Positions 42,884-52,396 of a DNA stretch of 64,000 nucleotides are shown here, piece by piece (positions within the stretch are counted from its first letter, which is position 1; the number at the start of each line of letters is the position of its first letter). The DNA lies in the NCBI RefSeq assembly GCF_003732425.1, contig NZ_MOBX01000014.1, positions 858,816 through 922,815 of the forward strand. Direction: 5' to 3'. The notes below the pieces were generated by a model. It searched no databases. It saw nothing but the letters and a program-made list of their open reading frames with translations, and was not told the origin of the DNA. The position numbers and the translations under genes are program-made. The stretch is from Pseudomonas fluorescens (GTDB lineage Bacteria > Pseudomonadota > Gammaproteobacteria > Pseudomonadales > Pseudomonadaceae).

Positions 42884-44077
42884 TTACTTGCTGACGTCGG
42901 CGATGGCTTCGGCCAGCAGCGCGAGGCGCGTAGCGTCGATGCCGGCGACGTTCGCCCGGCCCGAGCTGACCATGTACACGCTGTGATGCTCACGCAGTTG
43001 TTTCACTTGCTCCGGCGACAGCCCGGTGTAAGAGAACATCCCGCGTTGCACGCCAATGTGCGCAAAGCGTTCACGCAGACCGTGCGGTTCCAGCGCTTCG
43101 ACCAGGCCGCTGCGCAGTTGCGCGATACGCAAACGCATGGCTTCCACTTCATCGGCCCAACGGGCTTTCAGCTCGGGGTCGGCGAGGATGGTCGCGACCA
43201 CCGCAGCGCCGTGATCTGGCGGCGTCGACCACAAATTGCGGGCGATGTTGGCCAGTTGGCTGCGGATGTCGATGAGCTTGTCGGCGGTTTTCGCGCAGAC
43301 AATCAGCGCACCTGTGCGGTCGCGGTACAGGCCGAAGTTCTTCGAGCAGGAGCTGGTGATCAGCAACTCTGGCACTTCGGCGGCGAACAGCCGGGTCGAC
43401 CACGCATCCTGCTCCAGACCATCGCCAAAGCCTTGGTAGGCAAAGTCGATCAGCGGCAGCAGATTACGCGCGCGCACCACATCGAGCACGCGCTGCCAGT
43501 CGTCATGGCTCAAGTCAAAACCGGTCGGGTTGTGGCAGCACGCGTGCAGCAGCACCACATCACCTTTCGGCACCTGGTTGAGCACGGCAAGCATGGCGTC
43601 GACGTCGAGACGGTTGTCACTGCCCACGTACGGGTAGTGACTGACCTTGACCCCGGCCGTGGCGAAAATGGTTTCGTGGATCGGCCAGGTCGGGTTGCTC
43701 AGCCACACGCCCTTGCCCGGCAGGCATTGGGCGATGAAGTCGGCGGCCAGACGCAGGGCACCGGTGCCGCCCGGGGTCTGGGTGGCGCCGGCGCGTTGTT
43801 CGGCGATCAGCTTCGAGCCGGCACCGAGCACCAACTCATTGATGACTTTGCCGAACAGCGGGTTGCCGTGGCCGCCGATGTAGGTCTTGGTGTCCTGGCT
43901 TTCGACCAGCCGCGCTTCGGCGATTTTCACCGCCTCCGGGATCGGCGTCAGGCCCTGAGCGTCCTTGTAGACTCCAACGCCCAAGTCGAATTTGCGCGGG
44001 TTGGTGTCCTGCGCATACGCCTCCATCAAGCCGAGGATCGGGTCGCCGGGTACCCGGCCGATGGCGTCGAAGTGCAT
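42884..44077 (-). CDS. phhC: Aromatic amino-acid aminotransferase PhhC
   Basis: 397 residues, class I PLP aminotransferase of the AspC/TyrB type. Visible are NPTWPIHE, CCHNPTGFDLS, DFAYQGFGDGLEQD and the PLP-Lys motif SCSKNFGLYRDRTGAL. It transaminates tyrosine to 4-hydroxyphenylpyruvate. Last gene of phhA-phhB-phhC; its ATG shares an A with the phhB stop (TAATG), so translation is coupled. Confidence 0.94.
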   Translation of the reverse strand: MHFDAIGRVPGDPILGLMEAYAQDTNPRKFDLGVGVYKDAQGLTPIPEAVKIAEARLVESQDTKTYIGGHGNPLFGKVINELVLGAGSKLIAEQRAGATQTPGGTGALRLAADFIAQCLPGKGVWLSNPTWPIHETIFATAGVKVSHYPYVGSDNRLDVDAMLAVLNQVPKGDVVLLHACCHNPTGFDLSHDDWQRVLDVVRARNLLPLIDFAYQGFGDGLEQDAWSTRLFAAEVPELLITSSCSKNFGLYRDRTGALIVCAKTADKLIDIRSQLANIARNLWSTPPDHGAAVVATILADPELKARWADEVEAMRLRIAQLRSGLVEALEPHGLRERFAHIGVQRGMFSYTGLSPEQVKQLREHHSVYMVSSGRANVAGIDATRLALLAEAIADVSK

Positions 44078-44433
44078 TACTTGCGTCCTTCTGCGGTCTT
44101 GGCCACTTCGTCAGTGCGCGCGGCCATGATGAAGTCGTTACGGTGCAGGCCTTTGATCGAGTGGCTCCACCAGGTCACGGTGACTTTGCCCCATTCGGTC
44201 AGCAGGCCCGGGTGATGACCTTCGGCCTCGGAGATCTCGCCGACCGCGTTGGTGAACGCCAGGGCGTGCTTGAAGTTCTTGAACAGGAAAACTTTTTCCA
44301 GCTGCATGATGCTGTCGCGTACTTCGATGTTCCAGTCAGGGATCTGCTTGATCAGGATCGGCAGTTCTTCGTCGCTGACTTGTGGCGCATCGGCGCGGCA
44401 GGCTTCGCAGTGGGCTTGGTTCAAAGTGGACAT
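44077..44433 (-). CDS. phhB: Pterin-4a-carbinolamine dehydratase PhhB
   Basis: 118 residues of the PCD/DCoH family. It dehydrates 4a-hydroxytetrahydrobiopterin-type carbinolamine formed by PhhA. The catalytic pattern EGHHPG (with [15 protein letters not shown] after it) is clear. It lies between phhA and phhC in the expected order. Confidence 0.96.
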
Positions 44434-44550
44434 GGTGTATTCCTGAAATCGAGTGTGTTTTTTTTATTAAAGCTTTTGAGCCGTCAATGCCGTCACGCTA
44501 AACCAAAGTGGCGGCGACGGACAGGCTCAATTGTCTGCAAAAGTCGCGGT

Positions 44551-45342
44551 TCACGCGGCTTTCGGTTTCGGCGGAAATTTCGGTGCGTGCAGACCCAGCT
44601 GCATGCCTTGGCGAACCATGGCCATGATGTCTTCATGGGCCACGTCGAACAGACGCTTAAGGTTCGGCAGGACAAAGTACAGCGGTTGCAGGATGTCGAT
44701 GCGATAGGGCGTGCGCATGGCTTCGAGCGGATCGAACGCCTGATGCTCAGGTTCGTCCGACAGCGAGTAAACGGTTTCTTTCGGCGAGGACAGAATGCCG
44801 CCACCGTAGATGCGTTTGCCTTGCGGGGTGTCGACCAGGCCGAACTCGATGGTCATCCAGTACAGACGCGCCAGATAAACACGTTCTTCCTTGGTGGCCT
44901 GCAAACCGAGTTTGCCGTAGGTGTGGGTGAATTCGGCGAACCACGGGTTGGTCAGCAGCGGGCAGTGACCAAAGATCTCGTGGAAAATGTCCGGCTCTTG
45001 CAGGTAGTCCAGTTCTTCGCGGGTGCGGATAAAGGTTGCGACTGGAAACTGCTTGCTGGCCAGCAGTTCAAAAAAAGTCTGGAAGGGGATCAGCGCCGGC
45101 ACACGGGCGACCTGCCAGCCGGTGGTCTCGCCGAGCACTTTGTTGATCTCGCCCAGTTGCGGAATGCGGTCGTGGGGCAGACCGAGTTTTTCGATACCGT
45201 CCAGGTACTCCTGGCACGCACGCCCTTCGATCACCTTTAGTTGGCGAGTGATCAGCGTGTTCCACACCGCGTGTTCTTCGGCGGGGTAGTCGATAAAACC
45301 TTGCGCATCGGGCTCGCGGGCCACGTATTGCGTCTGCTTCAT
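44551..45342 (-). CDS. phhA: Phenylalanine 4-monooxygenase PhhA
   Basis: 263 residues, the short bacterial aromatic amino-acid hydroxylase without a regulatory domain. The iron ligands are the two His of DIFHEIFGHCPLL and the Glu of WMTIEFGLV. It turns Phe into Tyr with a tetrahydropterin. AGGAG precedes the ATG. First gene of phhABC; 117 bases separate it from phhB. Confidence 0.97.
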   Translation of the reverse strand: MKQTQYVAREPDAQGFIDYPAEEHAVWNTLITRQLKVIEGRACQEYLDGIEKLGLPHDRIPQLGEINKVLGETTGWQVARVPALIPFQTFFELLASKQFPVATFIRTREELDYLQEPDIFHEIFGHCPLLTNPWFAEFTHTYGKLGLQATKEERVYLARLYWMTIEFGLVDTPQGKRIYGGGILSSPKETVYSLSDEPEHQAFDPLEAMRTPYRIDILQPLYFVLPNLKRLFDVAHEDIMAMVRQGMQLGLHAPKFPPKPKAA

Positions 45343-45463
45343 ACTGCTCTCCTGCTAGGGGAATTCGTTCTTGTTATGTCCAGCGATGGATTCAGGATTA
45401 CCCGAGAGCAGGTTGATGTGCAGCAGGTTGAATCGCCTCTGCGTAGGAAATTTCTCTGTAATT

Positions 45464-45481
45464 CGTAAAGTAATCGTTACG
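45464..45481. promoter_or_regulatory. PhhR/TyrR-type operator
   Basis: CGTAAA-6 bases-GTTACG, close to the TyrR box TGTAAA-N6-TTTACA, 122 bases upstream of the phhA start in the phhA-phhR divergent region. Confidence 0.6.
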
Positions 45482-45585
45482 CTTTGACGGATATCTCGCG
45501 TTTACGGTGATTCGCAGGTTTGAAAAGGTCGGTGGCTGTCACATAATCTTGACAACTATCTGCGCGCCTCGGCAGAAAATATCCT

Positions 45586-45676
45586 CTGTGGGAGCGAGCC
45601 TGCTCGCGAATACGGTCTTTCTGACACATTACTGCTGAATGTGACGCCGCCTTCGCGAGCAGGCTCGCTCCCACAG
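45586..45676. repeat. REP pair (REPIN), GTGGGAGCGAGCC family
   Basis: Inverted pair inside the phhA-phhR divergent region, ending 42 bases before phhR. The remainder of 45343-45718 holds the two promoters. Confidence 0.9.
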
Positions 45677-45718
45677 GGTCTGTGTTCAACCTTTTTACTG
45701 GTCTGTCGGGTCATTTAT

Positions 45719-47281
45719 ATGCGCATCAAAGTCCACTGCCAAAACCGCATCGGCATCCTGCGCGACATTCTCAACCTGCTGGTGGCTTACGGGATCAACG
45801 TGGCGCGCGGTGAGGTCGGTGGTGAGCATGGCAACGCGATCTACCTGCATTGCCCGAACCTGATCAACATCCAGTTCCAGGCGTTGCGGCCGAAATTCGA
45901 GGCGATTGCCGGGGTATTTGGCGTCAAGCGTGTGGGCCTGATGCCGAGCGAACGTCGGCACATGGAGTTGAACGCGTTGCTCGGCGCACTCGAGTTTCCG
46001 GTGCTGTCGATCGACATGGGCGGCTCGATCGTCGCCGCCAACCGAGCGGCGGCGCAGTTGCTCGGTGTACGCGTCGATGAAGTGCCAGGCATTCCGCTAT
46101 CGCGATACGCCGAGGATTTCGATTTGCCGGAACTGGTGCGCGCCAACAAATCGCGGATCAATGGCATGCGGGTCAAGGTCAAGGGCGACATCTTTCTCGC
46201 CGACATCGCGCCGCTGCAATCGGAACATGACGACAGCGAAGCCATGGCTGGCGCGGTGCTGACCTTGCATCGCGCCGACCGGGTTGGCGAGCGCATCTAC
46301 AACGTGCGCAAGCAGGAGCTGCGGGGCTTCGACAGCATCTTCCAGAGTTCGAAAGTGATGGCCGCTGTGGTGCGCGAAGCACGGCGTATGGCGCCGCTGG
46401 ATGCGCCGCTATTGATTGAAGGTGAAACCGGCACCGGCAAGGAATTGCTCGCGCGCGCCTGTCACCTCGCCAGCCCGCGTGGGCAGTCACCGCTGATGGC
46501 GCTCAACTGCGCCGGCCTGCCGGAGTCGATGGCCGAGACCGAGCTGTTCGGCTATGGCCCCGGCGCTTTCGAAGGGGCACGGGCCGAGGGCAAGCTTGGA
46601 CTACTGGAGTTGACGGCGGGCGGCACACTGTTTCTCGACGGCGTCGGCGAGATGAGCCCGCGCTTGCAGGTGAAGTTGCTGCGCTTTCTGCAGGATGGCT
46701 GCTTCCGGCGGGTCGGCAGTGATGAAGAGGTTTATCTGGATGTGCGGGTCATCTGCGCGACGCAGGTGGACTTGTCCGAGTTGTGCGCGCGCGGCGAGTT
46801 TCGTCAGGACTTGTATCACCGTTTGAACGTGCTCTCGCTGCACATCCCGCCGCTGCGCGAATGCCTCGACGGGCTGACGCCGCTGGTCGAGCACTTCCTC
46901 GATCAGGCCAGTCGGCAGATCGGTTGTTCGCTGCCGAAGCTGGCGCCGGCGGCGATGGATCGACTCAGTCATTACCATTGGCCGGGCAACGTGCGGCAAT
47001 TGGAGAACGTGTTGTTCCAGGCGGTTTCGCTGTGCGATGGCGGCACGGTGAAAGCCGAGCATATTCGGCTGCCGGATTACGGCGTGCGTCAGCCGCTTGG
47101 CGATTTCTCGCTGGAAGGTGGTCTGGACGAGATTGTCGGGCGCTTTGAGAAGGCGGTGCTGGAGCGGCTGTATTCCGAGCACCCGAGCAGTCGACAGTTG
47201 GGCAAGCGGCTGGGGGTTTCGCACACGACCATTGCCAACAAGCTGCGTGAGTATGAGGTGGGCAAGGACTCAGCCGAGTAA
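45719..47281 (+). CDS. phhR: TyrR-like transcriptional activator PhhR
   Basis: 520 residues from ATG 45719. ACT domain (MRIKVHCQNRIGILRDILNLL), PAS domain (about 80-190), AAA+ domain with Walker A GETGTGKE near 236 and Walker B-like GTLFLDGVGEM, and a Fis-type HTH at the end (RQLGKRLGVSHTTIANKLREY). It senses aromatic amino acids and activates phhABC. The sigma-54 contact loop GAFTGA reads GAFEGA here, as in the TyrR class, so it probably works with sigma-70. Confidence 0.94.
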   Translation: MRIKVHCQNRIGILRDILNLLVAYGINVARGEVGGEHGNAIYLHCPNLINIQFQALRPKFEAIAGVFGVKRVGLMPSERRHMELNALLGALEFPVLSIDMGGSIVAANRAAAQLLGVRVDEVPGIPLSRYAEDFDLPELVRANKSRINGMRVKVKGDIFLADIAPLQSEHDDSEAMAGAVLTLHRADRVGERIYNVRKQELRGFDSIFQSSKVMAAVVREARRMAPLDAPLLIEGETGTGKELLARACHLASPRGQSPLMALNCAGLPESMAETELFGYGPGAFEGARAEGKLGLLELTAGGTLFLDGVGEMSPRLQVKLLRFLQDGCFRRVGSDEEVYLDVRVICATQVDLSELCARGEFRQDLYHRLNVLSLHIPPLRECLDGLTPLVEHFLDQASRQIGCSLPKLAPAAMDRLSHYHWPGNVRQLENVLFQAVSLCDGGTVKAEHIRLPDYGVRQPLGDFSLEGGLDEIVGRFEKAVLERLYSEHPSSRQLGKRLGVSHTTIANKLREYEVGKDSAE

Positions 47282-47284
47282 CTA

Positions 47285-47419
47285 TTGTGGCGAGGGAGCT
47301 TGCTCCCGCTGGGTTGCGCAGCAACCCCCAACCCATTCAACAAGGTGAATCAGGCATACCGCATCAGCCGTGTTTGCGACTGCTTCGCAGCCGAGCGGGA
47401 GCAAGCTCCCTCGCCACAG
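47285..47419. repeat. REP pair (REPIN), TGTGGCGAGGGAGC family
   Basis: Inverted pair of the third family just after phhR, spacer about 80 bases. Confidence 0.88.
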
Positions 47420-47559
47420 CTTGTTTTTCCATCTGCAAAAAGCGCGATTGCCGCGAAGCGGCATAACACCGCCGGTTTTTCGACTTCGATACATTTCAAA
47501 TTTCCTCTCGCCATCCCTCAAGTCCTTTGTTTACCGGGCCTTTGTGCGCCAGAAAAAAG

Positions 47560-47577
47560 TTGGTCTGCAAATTGCTT
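47560..47577 (+). promoter_or_regulatory. Sigma-54 promoter of the flgF operon
   Basis: TTGG-10 bases-GCTT: GG at 47562-47563 and GC at 47574-47575, exact -24/-12 spacing, 56 bases before the flgF start codon. Pseudomonas rod/ring genes are FleQ/RpoN-dependent. Confidence 0.8.
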
Positions 47578-47632
47578 ATGGCTCAGCAGTACAGCGGTGG
47601 GCGGCAAACGTCCGGCATGCAGAGGAAAGAGT

Positions 47633-48373
47633 GTGGACAAGTACCTTTATGTGGCAATGACCGGCGCCAGCCAGAACGCACTGGCGCAGAAGGCTCATGC
47701 CAACAACCTGGCGAACATCTCCACCAACGGTTTTCAGCGCGACCTGGAGCAGGCGCGTTCGATGCCGGTGTTCGGTGACAGCTTTCCGGCGCGTGCGTTT
47801 GCCATGAGCGAACGGCCCGCCACCGACTTCACCCCTGGCTCGCTGGTGCAGACCGGTCGTGACCTCGACGTCGCCGTCACCGGCAATGGCTGGATCGCCG
47901 TGCAGAACCCCAGCGGCGGCGAAAGCTACGTGCGCACCGGCAGCCTCAACGTTGACGCCCTCGGCGTGCTGCGTGCCGGCAACGGCATGCCGGTAATGGG
48001 CAATGGCGGTCCGATCGCCGTGCCGCCCGAGCAGCAGATCGAAGTCGGTGAAGACGGCACCATCAGTATTCGTGCGATGGGCGAAGGCCCGCGCGTCATG
48101 GCGGAAGTCGACCGGATCAAACTGGTCAACCCGGACATCAAGAATATGAACAAGGGCCTCGACGGCTCGATTTACACCAAGGACGGCCAGCCGGCGCCGG
48201 CTGATGCCAACGTCAAACTGGTGTCGGGTTTCCTCGAGTCGAGCAACGTCAACGCCGTTGAAGAGATGACCTCGGTGCTGGCCCTGGCCAAGCAGTTCGA
48301 GTTGCACGTCAAGATGATGAACACCGCCAAAGACGACGACCAGGCCATGGCTCGGGTCTTGCAGATCAGCTAA
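47633..48373 (+). CDS. flgF: Flagellar basal-body rod protein FlgF
   Basis: 246 residues from GTG 47633 (AGAGGAAAGAG upstream). N-terminal rod/hook helix MDKYLYVAMTGASQNALAQ with the NNLANISTNGF motif, and a C-terminal helix SNVNAVEEMTSVLALAKQFELHVKMM. It builds the proximal rod. First gene of the flgFGHIJKL operon behind the sigma-54 promoter. Confidence 0.97.
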   Translation: MDKYLYVAMTGASQNALAQKAHANNLANISTNGFQRDLEQARSMPVFGDSFPARAFAMSERPATDFTPGSLVQTGRDLDVAVTGNGWIAVQNPSGGESYVRTGSLNVDALGVLRAGNGMPVMGNGGPIAVPPEQQIEVGEDGTISIRAMGEGPRVMAEVDRIKLVNPDIKNMNKGLDGSIYTKDGQPAPADANVKLVSGFLESSNVNAVEEMTSVLALAKQFELHVKMMNTAKDDDQAMARVLQIS

Positions 48374-48418
48374 TTATCAGAACGTCGCGCCGAAAAACAG
48401 GCGCACGAGGAGAATCGA

Positions 48419-49204
48419 ATGCTTCCGGCTCTATGGGTTGCCAAAACCGGTCTGTCCGCCCAGGACACCAACCTGACCACCATTTCCAACAACCTGGCGA
48501 ACGTGTCGACCACGGGTTTCAAACGTGACCGCGCCGAGTTCCAGGACCTGCTCTATCAGATCAAGCGTCAGCCAGGCGCCCAGTCGACCCAGGACAGCGA
48601 ACTGCCGTCGGGTCTGCAAGTGGGTACCGGTGTGCGCATCGTCGGCACCCAGAAAAACTTCACCGCCGGCAGCCTGCAAACCACTGAGCAGCCGCTGGAC
48701 ATGGCCATCGACGGTCGCGGTTTCTTCCAGATCCTGCAGCCGGACGGCACCACGTCCTACACCCGTGACGGTACCTTCCACCTCGATTCCAACGGCCAGA
48801 TCGTCAACGCCAGCGGTTTCGCTCTGGAACCGGCCATCGTCATTCCGAACGACGCGCAGACCTTCACCGTCGGCCGCGACGGCACGGTGTCCATCACTGT
48901 CGCTGGCAACGCCGCGTCGCAGGTGATCGGCAACCTGCAAACCGCTGACTTCATCAACCCGGCCGGTCTGCAGGCAGTGGGCAACAACCTGTTCCTGGAA
49001 ACCGCCGCTTCCGGCGCACCGCAAGTCGGCACTCCGGGTCTGGCCGGTTTCGGTACCACCTTGCAGAACACCCTGGAAACTTCCAACGTCAGCACCGTTG
49101 AAGAGATGGTCAACATGATCACCACTCAGCGCGCTTACGAGATGAACTCCAAGGTGATCTCCACCGCCGACCAGATGCTCTCGTTCGTAACGCAGAATCT
49201 GTAA
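48419..49204 (+). CDS. flgG: Flagellar distal rod protein FlgG
   Basis: 261 residues, the usual size. MLPALWVAKTGLSAQDTNL then NNLANVSTTGFKRDRAEFQDL at the N-terminus and SNVSTVEEMVNMITTQRAYEMNSKVI at the C-terminus are hallmarks of the distal rod. GAGGAGAATC lies before the ATG. Confidence 0.98.
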   Translation: MLPALWVAKTGLSAQDTNLTTISNNLANVSTTGFKRDRAEFQDLLYQIKRQPGAQSTQDSELPSGLQVGTGVRIVGTQKNFTAGSLQTTEQPLDMAIDGRGFFQILQPDGTTSYTRDGTFHLDSNGQIVNASGFALEPAIVIPNDAQTFTVGRDGTVSITVAGNAASQVIGNLQTADFINPAGLQAVGNNLFLETAASGAPQVGTPGLAGFGTTLQNTLETSNVSTVEEMVNMITTQRAYEMNSKVISTADQMLSFVTQNL

Positions 49205-49256
49205 TCAAGTCTATGAGGCGGCCATGAGGTCGCCTGCAACACCGTGAGGTAGGGTC

Positions 49257-49952
49257 ATGAATCGCTTCGTATCTGTTCTGGCATTGAGTGGGGTCGTCTC
49301 GCTCGCGGGCTGCGTCGCTCCGACGCCCAAGCCCAATGACCCTTACTACGCCCCGGTGTTGCCGCGCACGCCGCTGCCGGCTGCCGCCAATAATGGCTCG
49401 ATCTATCAGGCCGGTTTCGAGCAGAACCTGTACAGCGACCGCAAGGCTTTCCGGGTCGGTGACATCATCACCATCACCCTGAACGAGCGCACGCAGGCGA
49501 GCAAGAACGCCAACTCGCAGATGGACAAGAACAGCGATAACAAGGTCGGTCTGACCTCGTTGTTCGGCTCCAGCCTGACCACCAACAACCCGATCGGGGG
49601 CAACGACCTGAGTCTGAACGCCGGCTATAGCGCCGACCGTTCGACCAAGGGCGACGCCAAGTCCGGGCAGAGCAACAGCCTGACCGGCTCGATCACCGTG
49701 ACCGTCGCTGACGTGCTGCCCAACGGCATTATCGCCGTGCGTGGCGAGAAGTGGCTGACGCTGAACACCGGTGACGAACTGGTGCGCATCGCCGGTCTGG
49801 TACGCGCCGATGACATCGCCACGGACAACACCGTGTCGTCGACCCGGGTCGCCGATGCACGCATCACCTACTCGGGTACCGGCGCGTTTGCCGATACGAG
49901 TCAGCCAGGCTGGTTCGACCGTTTCTTCCTCAGCCCGCTGTTCCCTTTCTAG
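49257..49952 (+). CDS. flgH: Flagellar L-ring lipoprotein FlgH
   Basis: 231 residues. Lipobox LAGC at 16-19 marks it as an outer-membrane lipoprotein. FRVGDIITITLNERTQASK and NGIIAVRGEKWLTLN are the family motifs. It forms the L ring around the distal rod. The stop is close to or abuts the flgI start. Confidence 0.97.
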   Translation: MNRFVSVLALSGVVSLAGCVAPTPKPNDPYYAPVLPRTPLPAAANNGSIYQAGFEQNLYSDRKAFRVGDIITITLNERTQASKNANSQMDKNSDNKVGLTSLFGSSLTTNNPIGGNDLSLNAGYSADRSTKGDAKSGQSNSLTGSITVTVADVLPNGIIAVRGEKWLTLNTGDELVRIAGLVRADDIATDNTVSSTRVADARITYSGTGAFADTSQPGWFDRFFLSPLFPF

Positions 49953-49961
49953 GTGGCTACG

Positions 49962-51068
49962 TTGAATCTGAAAAGCTTCATGCTGGCGGCGACCATGATG
50001 TCCGCCGCTTTTGGTGCCCATGCCGAGCGGCTGAAAGATATCGCCAGCATTTCCGGCGTGCGTTCCAACCAGTTGATCGGTTACGGCCTGGTGGTCGGGC
50101 TTAACGGCACTGGCGACCAGACGACACAGACCCCGTTCACCCTGCAGACCTTCAACAACATGCTCTCGCAGTTCGGCATCAAGGTGCCGCCGGGATCAGG
50201 CAACGTGCAGTTGAAGAACGTTGCGGCAGTGTCAATCAGTGCCGACTTGCCGGCGTTCGCCAAGCCGGGTCAGCAGGTCGACATTACCGTTTCCTCGATC
50301 GGTAACTCCAAGAGTTTGCGTGGCGGCACACTGCTGCTGACCCCGCTCAAGGGTATCGACGGCAACGTCTACGCAGTCGCTCAGGGCAACCTGGTGGTCG
50401 GCGGTTTCGATGCCGAAGGTCGTGACGGTTCGAAGATCACTGTCAACGTTCCGTCGGCCGGTCGCATCCCGGGCGGTGCCTCGGTGGAGCGTTCGGTGCC
50501 GAGCGGTTTCAACCAGGGCAACAGCCTGACGCTGAACCTCAATCGCTCGGACTTCACCACGGCCAAACGCATCGTCGACAAGATCAACGACATGCTCGGC
50601 CCTGGTGTCGCGCAAGCCATCGACGGCGGTTCGATCCGGGTCACCGCGCCGCTCGATCCGAGCCAGCGTGTCGACTACTTGTCGATCCTGGAAAACCTCG
50701 AAGTCGATCCGGGCCAGGCGGTGGCGAAAGTCATCATTAACTCGCGTACCGGCACCATCGTCATCGGCCAGAACGTGAAAGTGTCGCCGGCCGCCGTGAC
50801 CCACGGCAGCCTGACCGTGACCATTACCGAAGACCCGATTGTTAGCCAGCCCGGCCCGCTGTCCAACGGCCAGACCGCTGTCGTGCCGCGCTCGCGGGTC
50901 AATGCCGAGCAAGAAGCCAAACCCATGTTCAAGTTTGGCCCGGGCACCACCCTCGACGAGATCGTGCGGGCGGTGAACCAGGTCGGCGCGGCGCCGGGTG
51001 ACTTGATGGCGATTCTTGAAGCCCTGAAGCAGGCCGGCGCGTTGCAAGCCGACCTGATCGTGATCTGA
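49962..51068 (+). CDS. flgI: Flagellar P-ring protein FlgI
   Basis: 368 residues if begun at TTG 49962, which follows AGGTGG by 5 bases and gives the signal peptide MNLKSFMLAATMMSAAFGAHA. GTG 49953 is in frame but directly abuts the flgH stop and has no ribosome site. The mature part starts ERLKDIASISGVRSNQLIGYG, nearly invariant in the family. It forms the periplasmic P ring. Confidence 0.95.
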   Translation: MNLKSFMLAATMMSAAFGAHAERLKDIASISGVRSNQLIGYGLVVGLNGTGDQTTQTPFTLQTFNNMLSQFGIKVPPGSGNVQLKNVAAVSISADLPAFAKPGQQVDITVSSIGNSKSLRGGTLLLTPLKGIDGNVYAVAQGNLVVGGFDAEGRDGSKITVNVPSAGRIPGGASVERSVPSGFNQGNSLTLNLNRSDFTTAKRIVDKINDMLGPGVAQAIDGGSIRVTAPLDPSQRVDYLSILENLEVDPGQAVAKVIINSRTGTIVIGQNVKVSPAAVTHGSLTVTITEDPIVSQPGPLSNGQTAVVPRSRVNAEQEAKPMFKFGPGTTLDEIVRAVNQVGAAPGDLMAILEALKQAGALQADLIVI

Positions 51069-51079
51069 GGCCGACCATC

Positions 51080-52372
51080 ATGGATATGCGCAAGAGCGGT
51101 CTGGTCAGCAGCAGCGATTCGGGTTCCTACTCGGACCTCAATCGTCTGAACCAACTCAAGGTCGGCGACAAGAACAGCGATGCGAACATGCGCAAAGTGG
51201 CGCAGGAATTCGAATCGCTGTTCCTTGGCGAAATGCTCAAGTCGATGCGTTCCGCCACCGAAGCGCTGGGCCAGGACAACCCGCTCAACACGCCGGCGGC
51301 CAAGCAGTATCAGGAAATGTACGACCAGCAACTGGCCGTTTCCATGTCCCGCGAGGGTGGTGGTATCGGTCTGGCCGACGTGCTGATGCGCCAGATGTCG
51401 AAGAACAAACCGATGGCGCCGGGCGAGGCCGCTGCCGCGTCTGCCGCCAAGCAGGAAGAAGCCAAGGCGAAAGCCGCTGCCGTGGCCACGCCGATTGCCG
51501 CTGGCACCGTTGCCACCAACGGCCCGCTGTCGCGACTCAATGGCGAGCGCCCGTTGTGGGCCTCGCGTTCGGTGAACGCGCCGAATACGCAATTGGCTCA
51601 TCGCAACGACATGGAACTGATCAACCAGCGTCGTCTGGCCTTGCCGCCGAAACTGGCCGATCGTTTGCTCGCCGGGCTGGTGCCATCGGCCACGCCGGCA
51701 GTTGCAACGCAGTTGCCGCAACGCGCCGCAACCGCTGCCACCCCCGGCGCCGGCCCGTTGTACAACGGCGACTGGCTGGCCCGCGCCGAGAGCGAAAAAG
51801 CCTCGGGCGGACAGATGCAGATCTACGGTCGCGCCATGGCGCAGATCCCGTTGGCGCCAGCGAAAAAAGCCTTCAGTTCCGCCGACGAATTCGTCAACAC
51901 CATGCTGCCAATGGCCAAAGAAGCTGCCGATCGCATCGGTGTCGATCCGCGTTATCTGGTGGCACAGGCGGCGCTGGAAACCGGTTGGGGCAAGTCGGTC
52001 ATGCGTGCCCAGGATGGCAGTAGCAGTCACAACCTGTTCGGCATCAAGGCGAGCAGCAACTGGAAGGGCGATTCGGCCCGGGCGATCACCAGTGAGTTCC
52101 GCGACGGGCAGATGGTCAAGGAGACGGCCGAGTTCCGTTCCTATGCCTCGTACAAGGACAGCTTCCACGATCTGGTGACTTTGCTGCAGAGCAATAATCG
52201 CTATCAAGATGTTGTGAAGTCTGCCGATAACCCAGAACAGTTTGTACGCGAGTTGCAAAAGGCCGGTTACGCCACCGACCCGAACTACGCAAACAAGATT
52301 TCGCAGATAGCCAAGCAGATGAACAGTTTCCAAAACTACGCTGCGGCGGGTGTATCCACCACGCCTTTATAA
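51080..52372 (+). CDS. flgJ: Flagellar rod cap and peptidoglycan hydrolase FlgJ
   Basis: 430 residues. N-terminal rod-capping domain (ANMRKVAQEFESLFLGEMLKSMR, to about 115), an Ala-rich linker, then a glucosaminidase-type hydrolase domain from about 265 with catalytic Glu in AQAALETGWGKSVM and SHNLFGIKAS. It caps the growing rod and opens the murein. It is longer than the 313-residue E. coli protein because of the linker. Confidence 0.97.
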   Translation: MDMRKSGLVSSSDSGSYSDLNRLNQLKVGDKNSDANMRKVAQEFESLFLGEMLKSMRSATEALGQDNPLNTPAAKQYQEMYDQQLAVSMSREGGGIGLADVLMRQMSKNKPMAPGEAAAASAAKQEEAKAKAAAVATPIAAGTVATNGPLSRLNGERPLWASRSVNAPNTQLAHRNDMELINQRRLALPPKLADRLLAGLVPSATPAVATQLPQRAATAATPGAGPLYNGDWLARAESEKASGGQMQIYGRAMAQIPLAPAKKAFSSADEFVNTMLPMAKEAADRIGVDPRYLVAQAALETGWGKSVMRAQDGSSSHNLFGIKASSNWKGDSARAITSEFRDGQMVKETAEFRSYASYKDSFHDLVTLLQSNNRYQDVVKSADNPEQFVRELQKAGYATDPNYANKISQIAKQMNSFQNYAAAGVSTTPL

Positions 52373-52396
52373 GGCACAAGGTATAAGGTCTGAACC

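Noticed and set aside
45343..45718. Sigma-54 promoter for phhA
   Set aside because: No GG-N10-GC element in the right orientation was found in the divergent region.
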